From Chamaea fasciata (lineage: Eukaryota; Chordata; Aves; Passeriformes; Sylviidae), in the NCBI GenBank assembly GCA_029207755.1, contig JARCOQ010000012.1, positions 19,207,740 to 19,271,739 of the forward strand: 64,000 nt of DNA. The letters are read 5' to 3'. Position numbers and translations under genes: made by a program. Below the pieces are notes generated by a model. It worked only from the letters and a program-made list of their open reading frames with translations, was not told where the DNA came from and ran no database searches. Below, piece after piece: positions 1 through 14,200 of this stretch (its first letter is position 1; the number at the start of each line of letters is the position of its first letter).

Positions 1-1210
1 ACCAACATTCTAGGGAATTGTGTTTCTGATATTTACTATTGCAGTCGGAGCCAAATCTCAAGGAAAGGTGTATAGGTGGTAAGTGTTCTGTAGCTTGAGA
101 AATGCTGGCCAAATCAGACCTAGTTTACCACAGTACATAGAAGTCTTAACATCACTGGTAAGATTTTTCAAAGGAAGATTGTCATTTCCATGACAACCAC
201 ATCATCTGCAGCAGATAAAATACTAGTTCAAATGAACAAATCAACTTTTGCCTAGGAAAACATAACAAAGGAAAACAAAACAGGAACAAGCAAACACTCT
301 GGAGGGACAATTTTAAAAGAGAGCAGAGGCCTTGTAACATGCCACATCTGGAATTCTTTGCCGCTTTCCAATGCCTCCAGTTCAGAAAGCCTCTGCTCCC
401 TGCACCTGGCACCATTCACAGAACTGAGAGCAGCTCCTCTGTTTTCCAGGACAGACACAGGTAAAGAAATAGAGCGAAAACAAATCCATGGCTCAGCATC
501 AGAAAAACTGGACCGCATCCCCCGACAGATTTTTAAATTTCTCATTGAAGTTTCTTGCTCATGTTACCTTTCAGTATGACTTTATAGCCAATTTGGGCAA
601 TAAACGCACAAGCAAAAAAAAAAAAAAAATCAGTCTTATGAACACTTTGCCAATATTGGAAATAATTTTAAAAGTTAATTTCACAAGAAGTCCGTGCATA
701 AGGCCTTATTTCTTCTGGAAATAAATCTGGTCCTAAATACCAGTGCATTAAGTCTGCTTAAGGCTGGAAGCAGGGTGATTCCAACTTGTCCTATTTTAAC
801 AGAGCATGCCCAAGGTATGCTTTAAGACTAGAGAATGCAATTCATTTCCCAATTACTTTGAAAGGATTAAAAACCTGACCAGATTAGATTCAAAGCCTGG
901 GCAGCAATTGCTACAACTGAGTATCTTCATATACCTATGCATTTCAGCTGCTCCCTGATGGTAAAATCCCCTGGTCATCAAGGAAAACTCAGTCCTTCAG
1001 CCTTTCTCCCCTAAGGCACGCTAATGAATTTATTCATGGATGTTAATCCAACTAGGAAATTGTTCCTCTGTGCATAATCTCCCTCTCCTTTAGCATTTGA
1101 CCATTTCAAATGCTGGAAGAGGGACTACGACCTTCAATGGAAACACTAAAATTTAAAAAATAAATGAAAACAAAATGATTGAAACGTTATTACACTTATG
1201 GTTAAGATAA

Positions 1211-1224
1211 GGGGGGGGGGGGGG
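1211..1224 (+). repeat. Poly(G) tract, 14 bases
   Basis: An uninterrupted run of 14 G in otherwise AT-rich sequence. Such runs vary in length and are prone to sequencing error, so the exact length is uncertain. Confidence 0.9.
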
Positions 1225-2047
1225 AAATTGCCTTTTATTTTAAAACCTGACCTACAAAATGTATCTAACTGTGTATGGGTATCTGTATGCTTTAGCAGAT
1301 TTCTTCTTTACCTTTTCCAGGCCTCCACAGTCTGGTCTGGCTCCAGGGAAAGCCCATTGAGGATTATATATCTCGTTGTGCTGTATCTGCCAGAACTGTT
1401 TTATTTGGGAAAACGACAGAAAATAGGCCAAACTAAAATTAATAGAGAGTCGTAACTTACACTGTCAACCAGAGCACAGGCATCAGAAAAATACACAGCG
1501 ACACAATGAGTTGATTTGGGTGGGAGAAAGTTCCCTTCCCTTTACCTTAGAAATTCAGCAGTGATTTTTAAATCTGCCATTTGGCAGAAAATGTACTAAA
1601 ATACTGCTAAATATGAAAGTTCAAGAGAGATGCAGCCATAATCAGAGAGGAGCTGCATTGTCATAAACCATCTTTCTCTCAATTTACTAGTGTTATAAAA
1701 TCTGACCGAAAATTAAAATGGAAGAAACTCTTTTGCTGCATGTTTCTAGAGCAGGGTGTCTGCTGAGGAGTGACTCTCAGGCTCTCTACAGCCGGACCAG
1801 CAAGTCAGGCTGAGCAAACCCTGCTAATTAGGTATGTTCCACAACCTCCTGTGTGCACCCACCTCAGAAAGGACACCAGCCCACGTGCACAAAGGTGCTC
1901 TCAGCTGAAGGCGATGCCTTCCCCTTAAGATAAAAGATGTGCAAAACTCCCTCAGGAAGCTGTGAGCAGACCTGAGGTGAAGATCACAGCAATCCAGCCC
2001 CGCACAAACAGCAGCACTGCACAGGGAAACTGCAGCCCAGCCCCAGA

Positions 2048-2089
2048 GGCATTGGGTGCCTCCGCACTCGCAGCTGGGCACCCAATGCC
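2048..2089. repeat. Perfect 13-bp inverted repeat with 16-nt loop
   Basis: The arm at 2048-2060 (GGCATTGGGTGCC) is exactly complementary to the arm at 2077-2089, with a 16-base GC-rich spacer. The pairing stops at 2047/2090. No known element or RNA gene was recognised around it. Confidence 0.85.
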
Positions 2090-2943
2090 CAGTCCCTGCA
2101 CATGGGAATTGTTCAGAGGATGGCTCTGCATTGCAACGGCACCATTCACACCATTAATGTGCGCTAATTCCCTAGTTATAAACGAGCTGTGGTTTACACC
2201 ACTACTCCTCTTACCAGTGACTTACCACCTTACGCTTCAGAGAGTGATGGTTATAACCATGGGGAGCTGATCCATTCTAAGTACCCAAGCCAAGTCTCCC
2301 ACTATATTACACTTGTGTGACCCCAATGGAGCAAGAATTTCTCCAGACTGATGACAAAACAATAGGTCAAAACCTTGATTATTTTGTTTTTCTGCCATCT
2401 TGGATGTCTGGTTTTACCTGGAAGTATTGTTTATATACTGAAATATGTAAGTTTTACAATTACGTTACTCAGAGAAATCAGTAATGAGCATTCTTGGACA
2501 CAACCGGACAGCAGGTTGGCAAATAGAGGGAAATAATTCTGAATTCTCTTCATTTCGGCATGAAATTATGCCAGGAAAGGTGAATACCATTATGTAAGCT
2601 ACAGACAACTCATAATTAATGTCTGAAGTACCTTTGTAGTTTAGTTTTTAAAGGAGAAAAATTGAAACAACTATCAAGTAAAGATCAAAAATATCAGACT
2701 CTTGTTTTTGTATCTAAGTATTGGCAGTCTATTTCCAAGATTTTTAAAAGTCCTCAGTGACAGACGTGAGCACCACGGTTTGAGTACAATGCAAATTGTC
2801 AAGCACATAATCTTCAGGGGGATTTTCTCATCCCCAGTGCGAGGTGCTGGGGGAAAGGAGGGCTGCTGACAGCAGCGCAGATGGCTGATAAAACACACAT
2901 CTAACACTGACTCAGACCCTCCACAGCCCCAGCCCATCCCCGT

Positions 2944-2967
2944 GACAGACAGACAGACAGACAGACA
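2944..2967 (+). repeat. (GACA)6 tetranucleotide microsatellite
   Basis: Six perfect tandem GACA units, in a GC-richer patch (about 2,880-3,130) with no recognisable gene. Confidence 0.9.
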
Positions 2968-5900
2968 CTGGTGTCACTGACATTGGGCAAGGCAGGGTAG
3001 GGCTCCCAGGTGGTGACTGAGAATTGAGCACTTTTGGCTGCCTGAGCCACCTGCACTGTCAGCCAGGGCTGGGCTCTGGACACACAGCCAGGGGTGTTCA
3101 CCTTCCCTGAGCTCACAGAGGGAGAATCTCCCTTCCCAGAACCCGGCCAGAATGGACTTTTCAGCGGATGTGAGTGCAGTGTGGGTTAGCAAAATTCTGA
3201 ACTCACAGGTGGAAGACTGGGATCACAGTAAATTACATAGCTTAAAGTATTTCCATAATTAGAACTATAAAAGTCTAAAGAATGTCCATAATTAGAATTG
3301 CTAAAGAATATGTACTAAAAAAAAATAAAAATAGAAGCACTGGAAGCACATTTTTGGTAGAAGTTCTCATTCCCCTTGCCGGAGCCAAGAGAAGCCCTGC
3401 AGGCAAAGCCCTATTCACTCACTGCAAAGGGTGCAAAACCTGAACTATTTTATTTTTTCTCAAAACCAAGCACCTCTGCACACAGCACCTCTGCTCCCCT
3501 TACCTCCAGATTTCAGCAGTAGATTTCCTGCCTCTTTTCTGGAAGGGCTGGGATATTTTTACGGTAAGCAGGCAGTGCTCAGCATCGTGTTTCTAACCAG
3601 CTCCCTTGCCCACCTGCTCCAAGTTGTGAGGCAGCAGCAAAGTAACTCCCAACTGCTGCTTGTTTTTTTTTTTTTTTCCTGGAGCAAAAAGCTGGAAAGA
3701 TGCCTTTGTTCCTTTGACTGATGCAGAGTTTAGACATTCTGCCCACAGCTGACACGGTTCCTTCTTGTATTCAGTTCAGCTCTTTCACTTCCACCACATA
3801 CCTGGAAAAAAAAAAAAAGAATTTTCAGGTGCCAGATGAGGAGCCATTTTTGCCCAAGTGGAACTGTCAAAAAGAACACACCCTTGCTCCTAAGAGGAGT
3901 TGATTGAAATTCAGGCTGTCACCCTATTAATTGCAGAATAGACCCCAAAATTAGCCAAAATAGATAAATAATGATACTGCATTTAATTGAGACTGCAGTG
4001 AAATGAGCTACCTACTTTACTTTCATATGCAGTCACATCACTGAAACAGAATTATTCTACTTTAGTTGGCTCAGTTATTTGAGCATTCTAGACAAATATT
4101 AAAAGCTAATAAAGTTGAACAGCTACTACAATTCTTTTTCTACCCTGTGTTTTGGTCACAGCTTGACTCTGTTCTTTCATTGGGCCAGGGGGACACAGCT
4201 GAATGCTGCTTCTGTAACTTAATTTTCACCACCTGAAGAAAGTGCTTGTGTGTTTTCATTCCTCCAGTTCCAACACGCTCTCTGTGGTGGATCAGACTCA
4301 TTAATCCCCCATTTCCATGAGTACCAGTAATTGGAATGCTGGCTCTTTAGCAGGCAGGTTCTGGCTGTGGTTATTCATAAATATGCCTTTAAAAACCCAA
4401 CAATATGGTGCTGCAATATCAGACACTGCATTAGAGATGGCAAATCTTGCTGTGCATAAAGTCTGGAACCAGAATCCTGTGTGGACATATCCCATACTGA
4501 TATTATTTACCTTCAAATTTAAATTTGGTATGACAAGTGCTCCTTCAAACTGTAGACATGACTTAACCTTTTTGAGACTTTAAGAAGTCTTTGGGAAGCT
4601 TGGTTAATACTTTCAGCAGAGTAGTAGAACCCTACAATTTTTATACTCAGGAGGAGATAATTTTAAAATATCCATAGGTTAAAAAAAAAAAAAAAAAGCA
4701 AAAGGCTTCAGTCCTTAAGAGAGTGTGGTTGTTTTTCAAAAATATTGGGAAACTTTTGTTCTGCAATTAGTTTTTTAGAATAGTCAATGGTAGACACAGA
4801 TTGCATTCGAGTCTTCCTTGCTTTTAGAGGCCTGGGTGCCCTTCTGTGGGATGGCTTAGAGACTTTAATGAGATTTCAGACATTTATGGTAGCACAGCTT
4901 TGGGCTCTTTTCTTTGAATGGTGGAGCCAGTGCAAACAGGGATAGCAGGAAATTCTCACTGAAATGCAAGCACACATTTTGCTCAGTCAGCCTGGGCTTT
5001 AGAGATCTCAGGCACTTCCAGCTGAAACTTTGAAGATACATGCAAGAAAAACTGTATGGCAAATGGATCTTTCAATTGCTGTTCCAGTGGACAGAACTTT
5101 ACCTGGTACTTTCCCATGCAGAGGTCCCACACACTTCCAGGACACAAATACTCAGACACAGCTGCAGAACAGAAAATCCCAAGTGACAGGGATGCACAGC
5201 CACTAGCATCAGTGTCAGAATCGTGTCATCACTGTCCTGCTCAGTGAGACATGCCAGAAACCAGCCAGGGAAAATATTCCTCAGTTCTCCACTAAAACAG
5301 AGGTAATCTTGGATGCCATACAACAGCAAGTAAGTTGAATGGATAAATTTGTGTCCTTGGCTGAGATTTCCTCCCTGATCCTCTGCAAACCCAAAGCCCA
5401 GAGTGTGAGTGCCCAGGCAGAGCAGGCACTGCTGTTATTGGCAGCGCAGTTATTTGAACAGGAGTTCAGAGGCATCCAACTGTGCGTGAACTGAACTCTT
5501 CCCTTCTGAGCTGTAAACAAGGGCTGTTCCACTTGTTCCATTTCTCTTTCTGCAAGACTGTTGGTTTGCATCTTCATTTGGAGTTAAATGTGACAAGGCA
5601 AAGCCTGTCACAGAATTAATGTTTAAACTCCTTTGTACATTAGGCTAAAGGCAGTATTAATACATCCCGCTCTGTGCCACTTTCAATGCCTTGCAGAAGA
5701 TAAGATTATCTCATTAATCCTGTTGTGCTCCCTCCCAGGAGGTGAAACCCCAGACAAAAGAACACAGAAATAAGGTGGTTGAAAAGTGGTGTCTGGCCCC
5801 CGGAGCATCAGAGCAAAGCTGTGGTTGCTGCCAAAGCTTCTGAAAAAGCACAAATTTGAATTAGGGATCTTCACATTCTGTATCTTCCATCTAGGCTCTC

Positions 5901-7399
5901 ATATAAATACAGTACTTTTTGACCAGTCTAAAGTGTGGTAGAAAACAGACAGCTTTCATCCACTACTGCAGTTAATCCCTAACTTTGCCTCTAAACAATT
6001 CCCAGTCCTCAGAGCCTCAGAGAAAATTGTGACAAAAGAGAGCATTTTTTTCCCAATTCAAAGAAATACAACAACAAAATATTATAAATATAGTATTTAT
6101 GAAATATATCTGTTTATCTATATAAATACACTTTAGGCTATCTCTTAAGTAGATGTGATATTTCCTCCCCACCCTCCTTATACTTTCATTTTGACATCAA
6201 TTATTAGTTCAGAAGACAATAACAAAAGGTAAGACATTTTATATCAATTAGTTGTATTAATATTAAATAAGAAATGCATAGAGGATTGTGGTAAAAGTTA
6301 GAATTACACAAACTACTTTTCCACACTTACTATTAAAGTGATGGGAATTCTGCAAAGCTGGAAAATGGAAATTTCCTTCAGGGCTCCAATAAAAGGAAGA
6401 GAATACTGTGAAGAGCCTCTAACATTTTGGATGTTCAGAGGTTCAGCTGCTTTCTGCTCACATAAATACAGCTTTAGTCAGTCACATCTCCTGAGTATAA
6501 CTCACGGCTCTCCATTTTGTGCTTTTACAACTGAAAAATGCCTTCACACTGAGCGAATTCTTTTCTTACAAAATTTGAATGATAATAATGGGATAGCAGT
6601 AACAAGCCCTGGAGAGTAAAAAAACAACACACGAAACTGGAAGAGAGTTGTCATCAATGTTGTAAAAAATACATTATGAAAATCTAGTGTCCAAATGGAC
6701 ATGAGGGTTAAATGCCAGAGATGGAAACTTTAAGGAGAACCTATCAAAGGGGACAAAGATAAAACTTCCTCACCAACCATCAGCTGCAGACCATCAATCC
6801 TTGCCTGACACAAGTGGATTTCACTCAGCTACTTGGAGTTTTCAGTGTTAGAGAGAGAGCTGTTACACTTCAGTTACACTCAGTGTTACACAGAGATTTT
6901 GTACCTGAAAAAGGAGAGGAGAATCACACAAAGAATCAGTTGGCTTCAAGATTTCTCCATTTTCTACAAGTTTATAGTTAGCATTTTTTAAGCTGGACTG
7001 TCTGGCCTTTGGACACAAACAGATTTTGAAGACAGGCTGTCTGAAAGCTTCTCATGGATTTCCTTTTTCCCACAAAATTCCAGGTTTTTACTTTGTGTTT
7101 TCACCCACTCTCTACACGTGTTGCAACTCAGAAGGAGCAGTGATTCCTAGCGATTACTTCATAACAACAGGAAAAGCTTTCTGTCCTTGTTACCAGGACA
7201 AATCTATTCTCAGATAATTATTTCACAGTATCATTGGCATAAACTCCCTCGGCTCAGAACACCCAAAGCTGTGAACATCCTGGCTCAGCAGCCTCAGCCT
7301 CTGCAACAGACACCCACAGTGAGAGACAACGAAGAGTTACTGCTTGCCAAAGCCTTGCTGAAAGCTCAACAAAGTATTTGGGGCAAATTATTGGAGAAG

Positions 7400-7449
7400 T
7401 AATAATAATAGTAGTAGTAGTAATAATAAAAATAATTAATAATAATGAT
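7400..7449 (+). repeat. TAA/TAG trinucleotide microsatellite
   Basis: An interrupted run of TAA units with a TAG block in the middle, followed by degenerate ATG/GTG trinucleotides up to about 7,497. Confidence 0.85.
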
Positions 7450-8744
7450 GTTTGACACTTTTATATTACAATTATGATGGTGGTAATGATGATGAATGAA
7501 GTATCCCCAAATGAGCCAGTTTCTTTCATCTTGAGACACCAAAGAACAGGAACAACCTGGTGACATTGGTCAGCTCAGCTCTCCCAGCAGTATGGTAACT
7601 CCTTGGAAGTACCAGGCAAATTAGGAAAATGTCCTCTAAGACAAAAAAAACCCCCACAAACCCAAAACATCACTCAGCCAGTAACAGAAGTCAGCCTGTA
7701 GCCAGTGGCCATTCACAAAGGGATTTGCAAAGCTCTCCTTAAGGAATGATCCGTGTCTCTACTGTGCAAGAAGCAGCACATTCCCAATCCAGTCACGGCA
7801 TGAGTTTCTTCCCAAGGGAAGATGAATCAAATGTGGCCTTGAGGACCAGTGACACTGTCATGTCATGATTCCACCTGAATCAGCCTGCTTAACTCTTAGA
7901 CAGAGAAACTTTTAAAATTAATACTTGGTTTTATACAAGCTGATCCTGAATAAGCCATTTAACTTTAAAAAGTGCTGATGGAAATTCTGAATTGCCTTTT
8001 CATAGGAAGTTAAGATTTTTCATCCCTACCCTGAGGGGGGAAAAATTATTGCAGTTTATTTCCCTCTAATATTTTGTTGATTACCTCCAAACCTTTCCAC
8101 TTTTATCCTGTGAAAATCAGCATGTAAGACTGTATGTGACTGAACAATCCAGTTTATTTAAACCAACAGAGAATTATTGTATGTCTCATTTTTAAATGAA
8201 AATTAAAGCTCTATATGCCATTGAAAAAGCTGTGAGCACTTTAAAACTACTTTTTCTTTAAAGAAAAACTTTTTCATAAATTAAAAATTACCACTTCATA
8301 TCACTTTAGTGATTGCCCTAATGTTGTAACTTGGCAGGTTAGAGGCTTTACAGACAACTTGTAAACCTTCCAAATACACATCAATATAGAAGTAATTGCA
8401 TGGTCTTTATAAAGCAATCTGAACAATTATGCTCCAATATAAAAATCTATTTCCCCTATAACCAGCGATGAATCAGCTGCCCATTAATGAATAAAGATTG
8501 TGAGTCATCATCTTTAAAAGATTTAAGACTGGGAAATGTAACAGATTCTTAGAATTGGCTCCTGAGCTTGTCTGTTCTAGTGAGGGCTGAGGTGCTTGAG
8601 AGCCCCTGGAATTTTTACCAGTGTCCCAAAGTTAACCTGAAGTGCAGCTTGGAAGTGCCCCTCCCAAGGACACACCCTCTGTGTGGGAATGTCCCCTGCT
8701 CTCACCTGGGCTGGGTAACATCACACAGCCACAGAGGCTCAGAG

Positions 8745-8893
8745 TCTCACAGTCACAGAATCAGCCAGGCTGGAAAAGACCCTTGAGACCATCGAGTCAA
8801 GCCCGTGACCCAACACCACCCTGTGACCACAGCATGGCACTGAGTGCCACATCCAGCCTTTCCTTAGACACCTCCAGGGACATTGCCACAAAG
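8745..8893 (-). mobile_element. CR1 LINE 3' end fragment
   Basis: Read on the minus strand this matches the typical avian CR1 3' end: a segment about dominant short stretches of low-complexity gene-like text, then the conserved tail where the family has its TTCCAACC-like and CACAGAATC-like blocks. Here these are the complement of CACAGAATCAGCCAGGCTGG and the following 'dispersed' block through the CTCCAGGGA motif. Such fragments are usually 5'-truncated and non-coding. Recognition is from memory of the consensus. Confidence 0.75.
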
Positions 8894-10789
8894 CAGAAGG
8901 GCCTCCTTCAGCACAACGTTCATAATCAGTTTCTAATTTGCTGTGGAATAATTCCCTCCTCCGTCAGTGTCAATTAGACACCGAGTGAGTGAGATGGGAG
9001 CAGAGCATGCTGGCTCCCGGAGAGGCAGGGCAGCATCAGGAATTCAGTGAGTTAATGGTGATTGGCAACTTTGATCAGAGGCAGCCACTCCAAGCACAGT
9101 ATCTGTGTTTTATGGATGGGTATTATTGCATTTAAACCACTAACATGAGATACAAGATATGCCATGGAGACTTTGATATAGAGTAACCCAAATTTTCTTC
9201 TGCTTGTCAATGCTTTGTACTTTATGAGTATTTGACATTCTTTCCTCACTCCTCTCACTGAGACTTGTCTTTATGAATTTTGTGTGTGTATGCCCAAAAT
9301 ACTTAGGCAATATATTATTTTTAACTTCTTCTTTTTATAAGAATTGTATATGATGTAAATCAGCATATCCTTTGCCAGAGGGAAAAAAGTTTGCAAATCC
9401 ACAGAGACCAAAGGAAAAAGACCAGCATGCAAGAAGTACTTCAGTAATTTTGAAACAAGAATGACAAATTTATTTTTCAGGTCAGGGCATGAAATTCTAT
9501 TACTTTCTTTTCCTTAATCAGTCCTGGCTTACACTACCCATAGTGTAATTAAGATCACTAATTTAATCTAAAATTGAAAGAGATTTTTAGAAGTCAGTTT
9601 GTGCTTTCAGCTCAGATCCTACGGCAAGTCAGCTGAATGTGAGGTGGTAGTTTGGAACAGTGTGCACAGGATTTTTGCTACAGTCTCCAAGTCTTCTGAG
9701 CTTCACAAACACGAAAAATCTTCTTAGACAGACTGCCCATTCACACTTGCTTGGTTTTGAGGGAATGGTGTTTGTTTCCATGGAGGTTGAGGGTTTGGGG
9801 GTATTTTTAGGTTTTGGAGATGGGACCAAAATTGTAATAAGGCACTATTCAAAGAAGGATACAGTGATTTTGAGCTTCAGGTTTCCTTCTTCTGATTTCA
9901 GTATACTCTAGTTACTATTTAGATAGTCTAATTTTGCCACAAGATTCATCTACATAGGTACATCAGAAATTTCCAGTTTTAGGGAAGTGAAAGAATGATT
10001 TCTAAAATAAGTGTCAAAAACCACAGGAGGAAAGACAGACATCACCTTGAAGTTATGCAAGTTATGTGCATTAGCAGTAGAAATGACAAGCACAAGAAAC
10101 AAACAAGCCACACACACCACAACAAAATGCAATTTCAGGTACTGTCTGTGTCCTTCCCATTAGGAAGGTATAAGTGGTCTAAAAAAGGGTGGTATAAGTG
10201 AGTCTAAAAAAACATTTGCAGTTTTGTCTAAATCCAGCAGCCACCCTGATCATCCAAAAGGCATGTGAGAAACAGCTGGAGAAATCAATCACCTCTCTTG
10301 CCATTATCACTGCTTTTTTTCTTAATGTAGTACCTTGAACACAAAAAAGTCTTCTTCATCTTTCAGATACAAATATTAGATGTTTTATTTCAAAAAAAGA
10401 TATTTGTAGCCAACACAATTTTTCAAAATTTTCAAACTTTTCTTTTTCAAAGAAAGTATCTCTTTAAATAGTCCTCTCAAAAGATCAAATTCTTGGCACA
10501 ACTAGAAGAATTCTGCAGTTCTGGGTGTGAACAAGAAAAACACCTGATGTCAAAGACATTTCACTCTTCCATAATAATGAGGAGGAGGAAGCAAGACTTT
10601 CCCAAGGCCGGCTCATGCCCTGTGCCTGAGTCTGAGCTCAGGGCTGGGCACTGCAGGGCTCACAGCTTTTATCTGTTTCTAGCATGGTCTGGTCTCAGCA
10701 AGCTTTCTCACTCCACTGGGTGCCCTTTCTGCCCTTTATTCCTTTCTCAGGTGTTTACAGTATATGTATTTTCTTGTACGTTTTGTATG
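8894..10789. other. Intergenic, nothing recognised
   Basis: AT-rich sequence with only short unconnected open frames. No promoter-like CpG cluster, RNA gene or clear transposon end was seen. Confidence 0.5.
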
Positions 10790-11205
10790 AGAAGAGGTGA
10801 GAGAATTGGGATTGTTCAGCCTGGAGAGGAGAAGCTTTGGGGTGAGCTCAGTGTGGCCTCGCAGGGCCTGCGGGAGCTGATAAGAAACGTGGACAGAGAC
10901 TTTGGACAAGGGCTGGAGGGACAGGACACAGGGAATGGCTCCCACTGCCAGAGGGCAGGGATGGATGGGATATGGGGGAGGAATTGTTCCCTGGCAGGGT
11001 GGGCAGGCCCTGGCACAGGGTGCCCAGAGCAGCTGTGGCTGCCCCTGGATCCCTGGCAGTGCCCAAGGCCAGGTTGGACACTGGGGCTTGGAGCAGCCTG
11101 GGACAGTGGAAGGTGTCCCTGCCCATGGCAGAGGTGACACTGGGTGAGCTTTAAGGTTTCTTCCAACCCAAACCATTCTGGGATTTTATGATAATGTGAT
11201 TCTTA
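10790..11205 (+). mobile_element. CR1 LINE 3' end fragment, songbird-type
   Basis: A GC-rich block in AT-rich surroundings. It begins with the CR1 segment containing TTGTTCAGCCTGGAG and ends with the family's 3' tail (CTTCCAACCCAAACCATTCT) and a degenerate ATT/TGATT tail near 11,190. The open frames across it on both strands are chance products of this repeat, not genes. The 5' part of the element is missing, as is usual for CR1. Confidence 0.85.
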
Positions 11206-14200
11206 AATATCAATGTCATATCCTGGAAAAATGTCCTCTAGCTCCCCCTCATTGCCTTATGGGTCTCAGGGTGTTCACCCTCCACAGTGAGCTTTGTTCC
11301 TCAGTAAGGAAAGAAGAAATCAAGACATTACTTTAGGAATTATTTCATGATAATAAAACTGACTGATTTGGCATCCAGTCATGTTTGAAACGTGCCAAGA
11401 AGGGAGGAATTAGAGCAAAGTCTTCATGCATGCCCAGCCCCAGAGTTCCAGTTCTGGGAAGCTCTGTGTGCCCAGAGTTATCAGTTCCCAAAGGAATTAG
11501 CTGTGGTCTGATGCAGTGAGTCTTCACTCTTCCATGAGGGTAGATAGTTGAGAGGATTTATGCATTTTCCAATAATAATCCTGCTTGAGACAGTGAAGTA
11601 GAGTCACACATTCATAAATTTACCTCACCACTTCAGCACTAAGTGTTGACACAGGAGACATATCTGCCTCTTACATATGAGGAAGACTGGCAGTGGTTAA
11701 TAAGACTTTAATTTCATGCAAGCCTCACGTGGAGATAGCTCAGAATAGCAGAAGATACCAGAGATCATTTGTTTATCCCATTGTACACACTGCATTTATT
11801 TTCCTTAGCATTAACTGCCCTCATTTTATCTTCTTTCTCTCCTTCTCCTTCCATGCTGCCTTAAATCTCTTTTTCCAGATGGCTTCTCTCACCCTTAACA
11901 GTAAAACAAAAATCGCCCATGTGTTTTTTTAAAAGTTCAGAACCAATTAGCTAAGACTTTGCTTTCATTTCACCAGCTCAAAATTTCTGTATATCTGATC
12001 ACATTGTTCCAGCTGTGATCCTAATGAGCTAGAATTTCTCATTTTGGGGCCCCCTAAATTCTATTTATAGAGTCTTTTCCAACAATGAATTCATCTGTTC
12101 AGAAAACAAGGTCGGACTGTGCTCAAAAATAACTTATAATGAGCCATGTCAGCAAATACCAGATAAAGGTAGTGCTGAAAGAGGAAAATGAATACTTCAA
12201 GCTCATTTATGATTTATGAGTTCAGGGTTGAAATGGAAGTGGCACGTAATAGTGAACAATGGAAATATCTCTTGTTTGGAAAGGGCAGATGAATAGAACT
12301 TTGGGCTTGAATAGGTTATTAATAGGTTATTGATCCAACCTATTTCTGCTACAAAAAAAAAAAAAAAGAGACCAAAGTTCAAAAACTGGTCAGCAATAAA
12401 CAAAAATGTCACACTGCACGTGCAGGTACAATGTGCACATCCAGGGGCTCCCACTCTTACTCCTCCCAGGTTTTCCAAGGACAGGTCAACTGACTCTAGA
12501 CAGAGTCCCAGGATGTCATGGTAGTGAAAATTTATGTGACCTCAAGGGAGAGCACAACATTGCATTTCCTACTCCAGGTCAAAGAATCAAAAATTCAATG
12601 ATTTTTTAGAGGTGGGCATTTGCTTTCCTTCTATTTTCCCAGTAGAATTGTCCCGTTGACCAGTGCCTCACAAGGTCTGACTTCAGTGCAATGCCTACAC
12701 CACTGGCATGTTTGGTTTTAATTCAGCACCACCCTGGGAACCAGAGCCAGCCTTTGCTGTGCTCTTAAAGAACATATCAGAAATACAGTCATGTCTCTCA
12801 GTTCATGGCAAAGTTCTTAGAGCAGCTAAAATGTCATCAAGTCGAGAAAACCTCCTTAGACAAAAATAAAAGTTTGAATGGATACATATTCATACCTCTC
12901 CTTTTTCTTCACAGAGCATAAAAATTTCCACCACAAAAATGTATTTAGAGCAGGAAGATCCTGGTGCTCATGGATGCCCAGGATCCCAGCTTGCCTCCAG
13001 GTCTTGTTCTTCCTCTTTTGATCAAGTGATGTGTTTAGCCACACTTACACAAAAAATGATATATATACGGCTGCAACAATCAGGTGATCTGGTGAATAGG
13101 ATGACATGTTCAAATTCATTTAGTAATTTTGTTATATTTTAACTGGATACGTAGGCTTCTGCCGCAATTTGCAGTTTTCACAAAACATAATTGCAAAATA
13201 CAGCTCGAGGAGAGCTGTTTGATTACAGCTCTTATTTGCTGGGTACCACGTGGGTATTTTGCAATAAGAACATAAAGTAAGAGCAGGTTCACCTGTTGCT
13301 ACATTTCCTGGGTTACATTCTTCCTCTTGCTGTAATTAACATCAGAACTTTACAATTCCTAACCTCTTCAAAAATGTGTAAAAAAGCAACAGAAAATTCT
13401 TCCACTAAGCTGGAAAGGCGATCACTTACATCCATAACTGGAAAGTTTTTGAACTCTCTCAGCAACAGAAGTTTCGTGGGAGATTGTTTTCATCAGCAGG
13501 ATGAATAAAAGATGAGTTGGCAGGTGAATCAAGTAGAAATATTTATTACTAGCATGCACTGAGAATGACACTAGAATGCCTCTAAAAGCCTGACCGGGGG
13601 GGGGGGGGGGGGGGGGACGGGGGGACGGGATAAATGAAAAAGCTATTTAAAAATTAACTGTCACTCCAGAAAAGGAAATTAAGATAACCAGATAAGCAAG
13701 CACACCATGTGGTTAAAAAACCACACAAAAATTGAAGTCAAAACAAAATTGAAGCCAAAATGAAATTGAAGCCCCTTTTCCTTTACGTCACATGGTCATA
13801 AAAGGGCAACAATGTCCCATTGTTTCTGTGGGTTTTACAAAGGTTTCAGGGTTTTCACCACAGAAACTCAGACTATTGGCCAGTGCCATCTGCTCTACTG
13901 CAGCCAAACATTTCAGACACACAGGGCTAAACACAAAGTCATAATAAAAATAAACAAATCCCTTTTTCAGCAGCATTAGGGTTTTACTACTATTGCCATA
14001 GTTTCATTATTACACCAATTATTTCTTGTGCTTAAACTGAACTCTGCAAGTGAGGAGAAGGTTCTGTGTGCCTGCCTTGGGAATTCACAGGGGATTTCAA
14101 GGGCAGAGAAAACCCCTGGCAAACAGCAGTTCCTGAATACATGGCACATCAGCGCTAGAGGGATGCACTGATTGTGTTTGTTTTACATTTGCTTGCAAAC

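Larger units (their letters stand above)
1..8744. other. Gene-poor AT-rich flank, no supported gene
   Basis: No open frame here resembles a known protein, and none is joined to others by convincing splice sites. What can be seen is short poly(A)/poly(T) tracts, a 14-base G run, a GACA tract, a TAA/TAG tract and one strong hairpin; the main ones are listed separately. In the human locus a kidney cadherin gene (CDH16) lies beyond PDP2, but no cadherin repeat motif is visible in this stretch or the rest of the left flank. Confidence 0.6.

Noticed and set aside
7366..7566. Open frame rich in Tyr and His
   Set aside because: It derives from the TAA/TAG microsatellite on the opposite strand.
10493..11137. 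214-codon plus-strand open frame
   Set aside because: Its second half is CR1 sequence and the first half has no family resemblance or splice context; the frame is chance.
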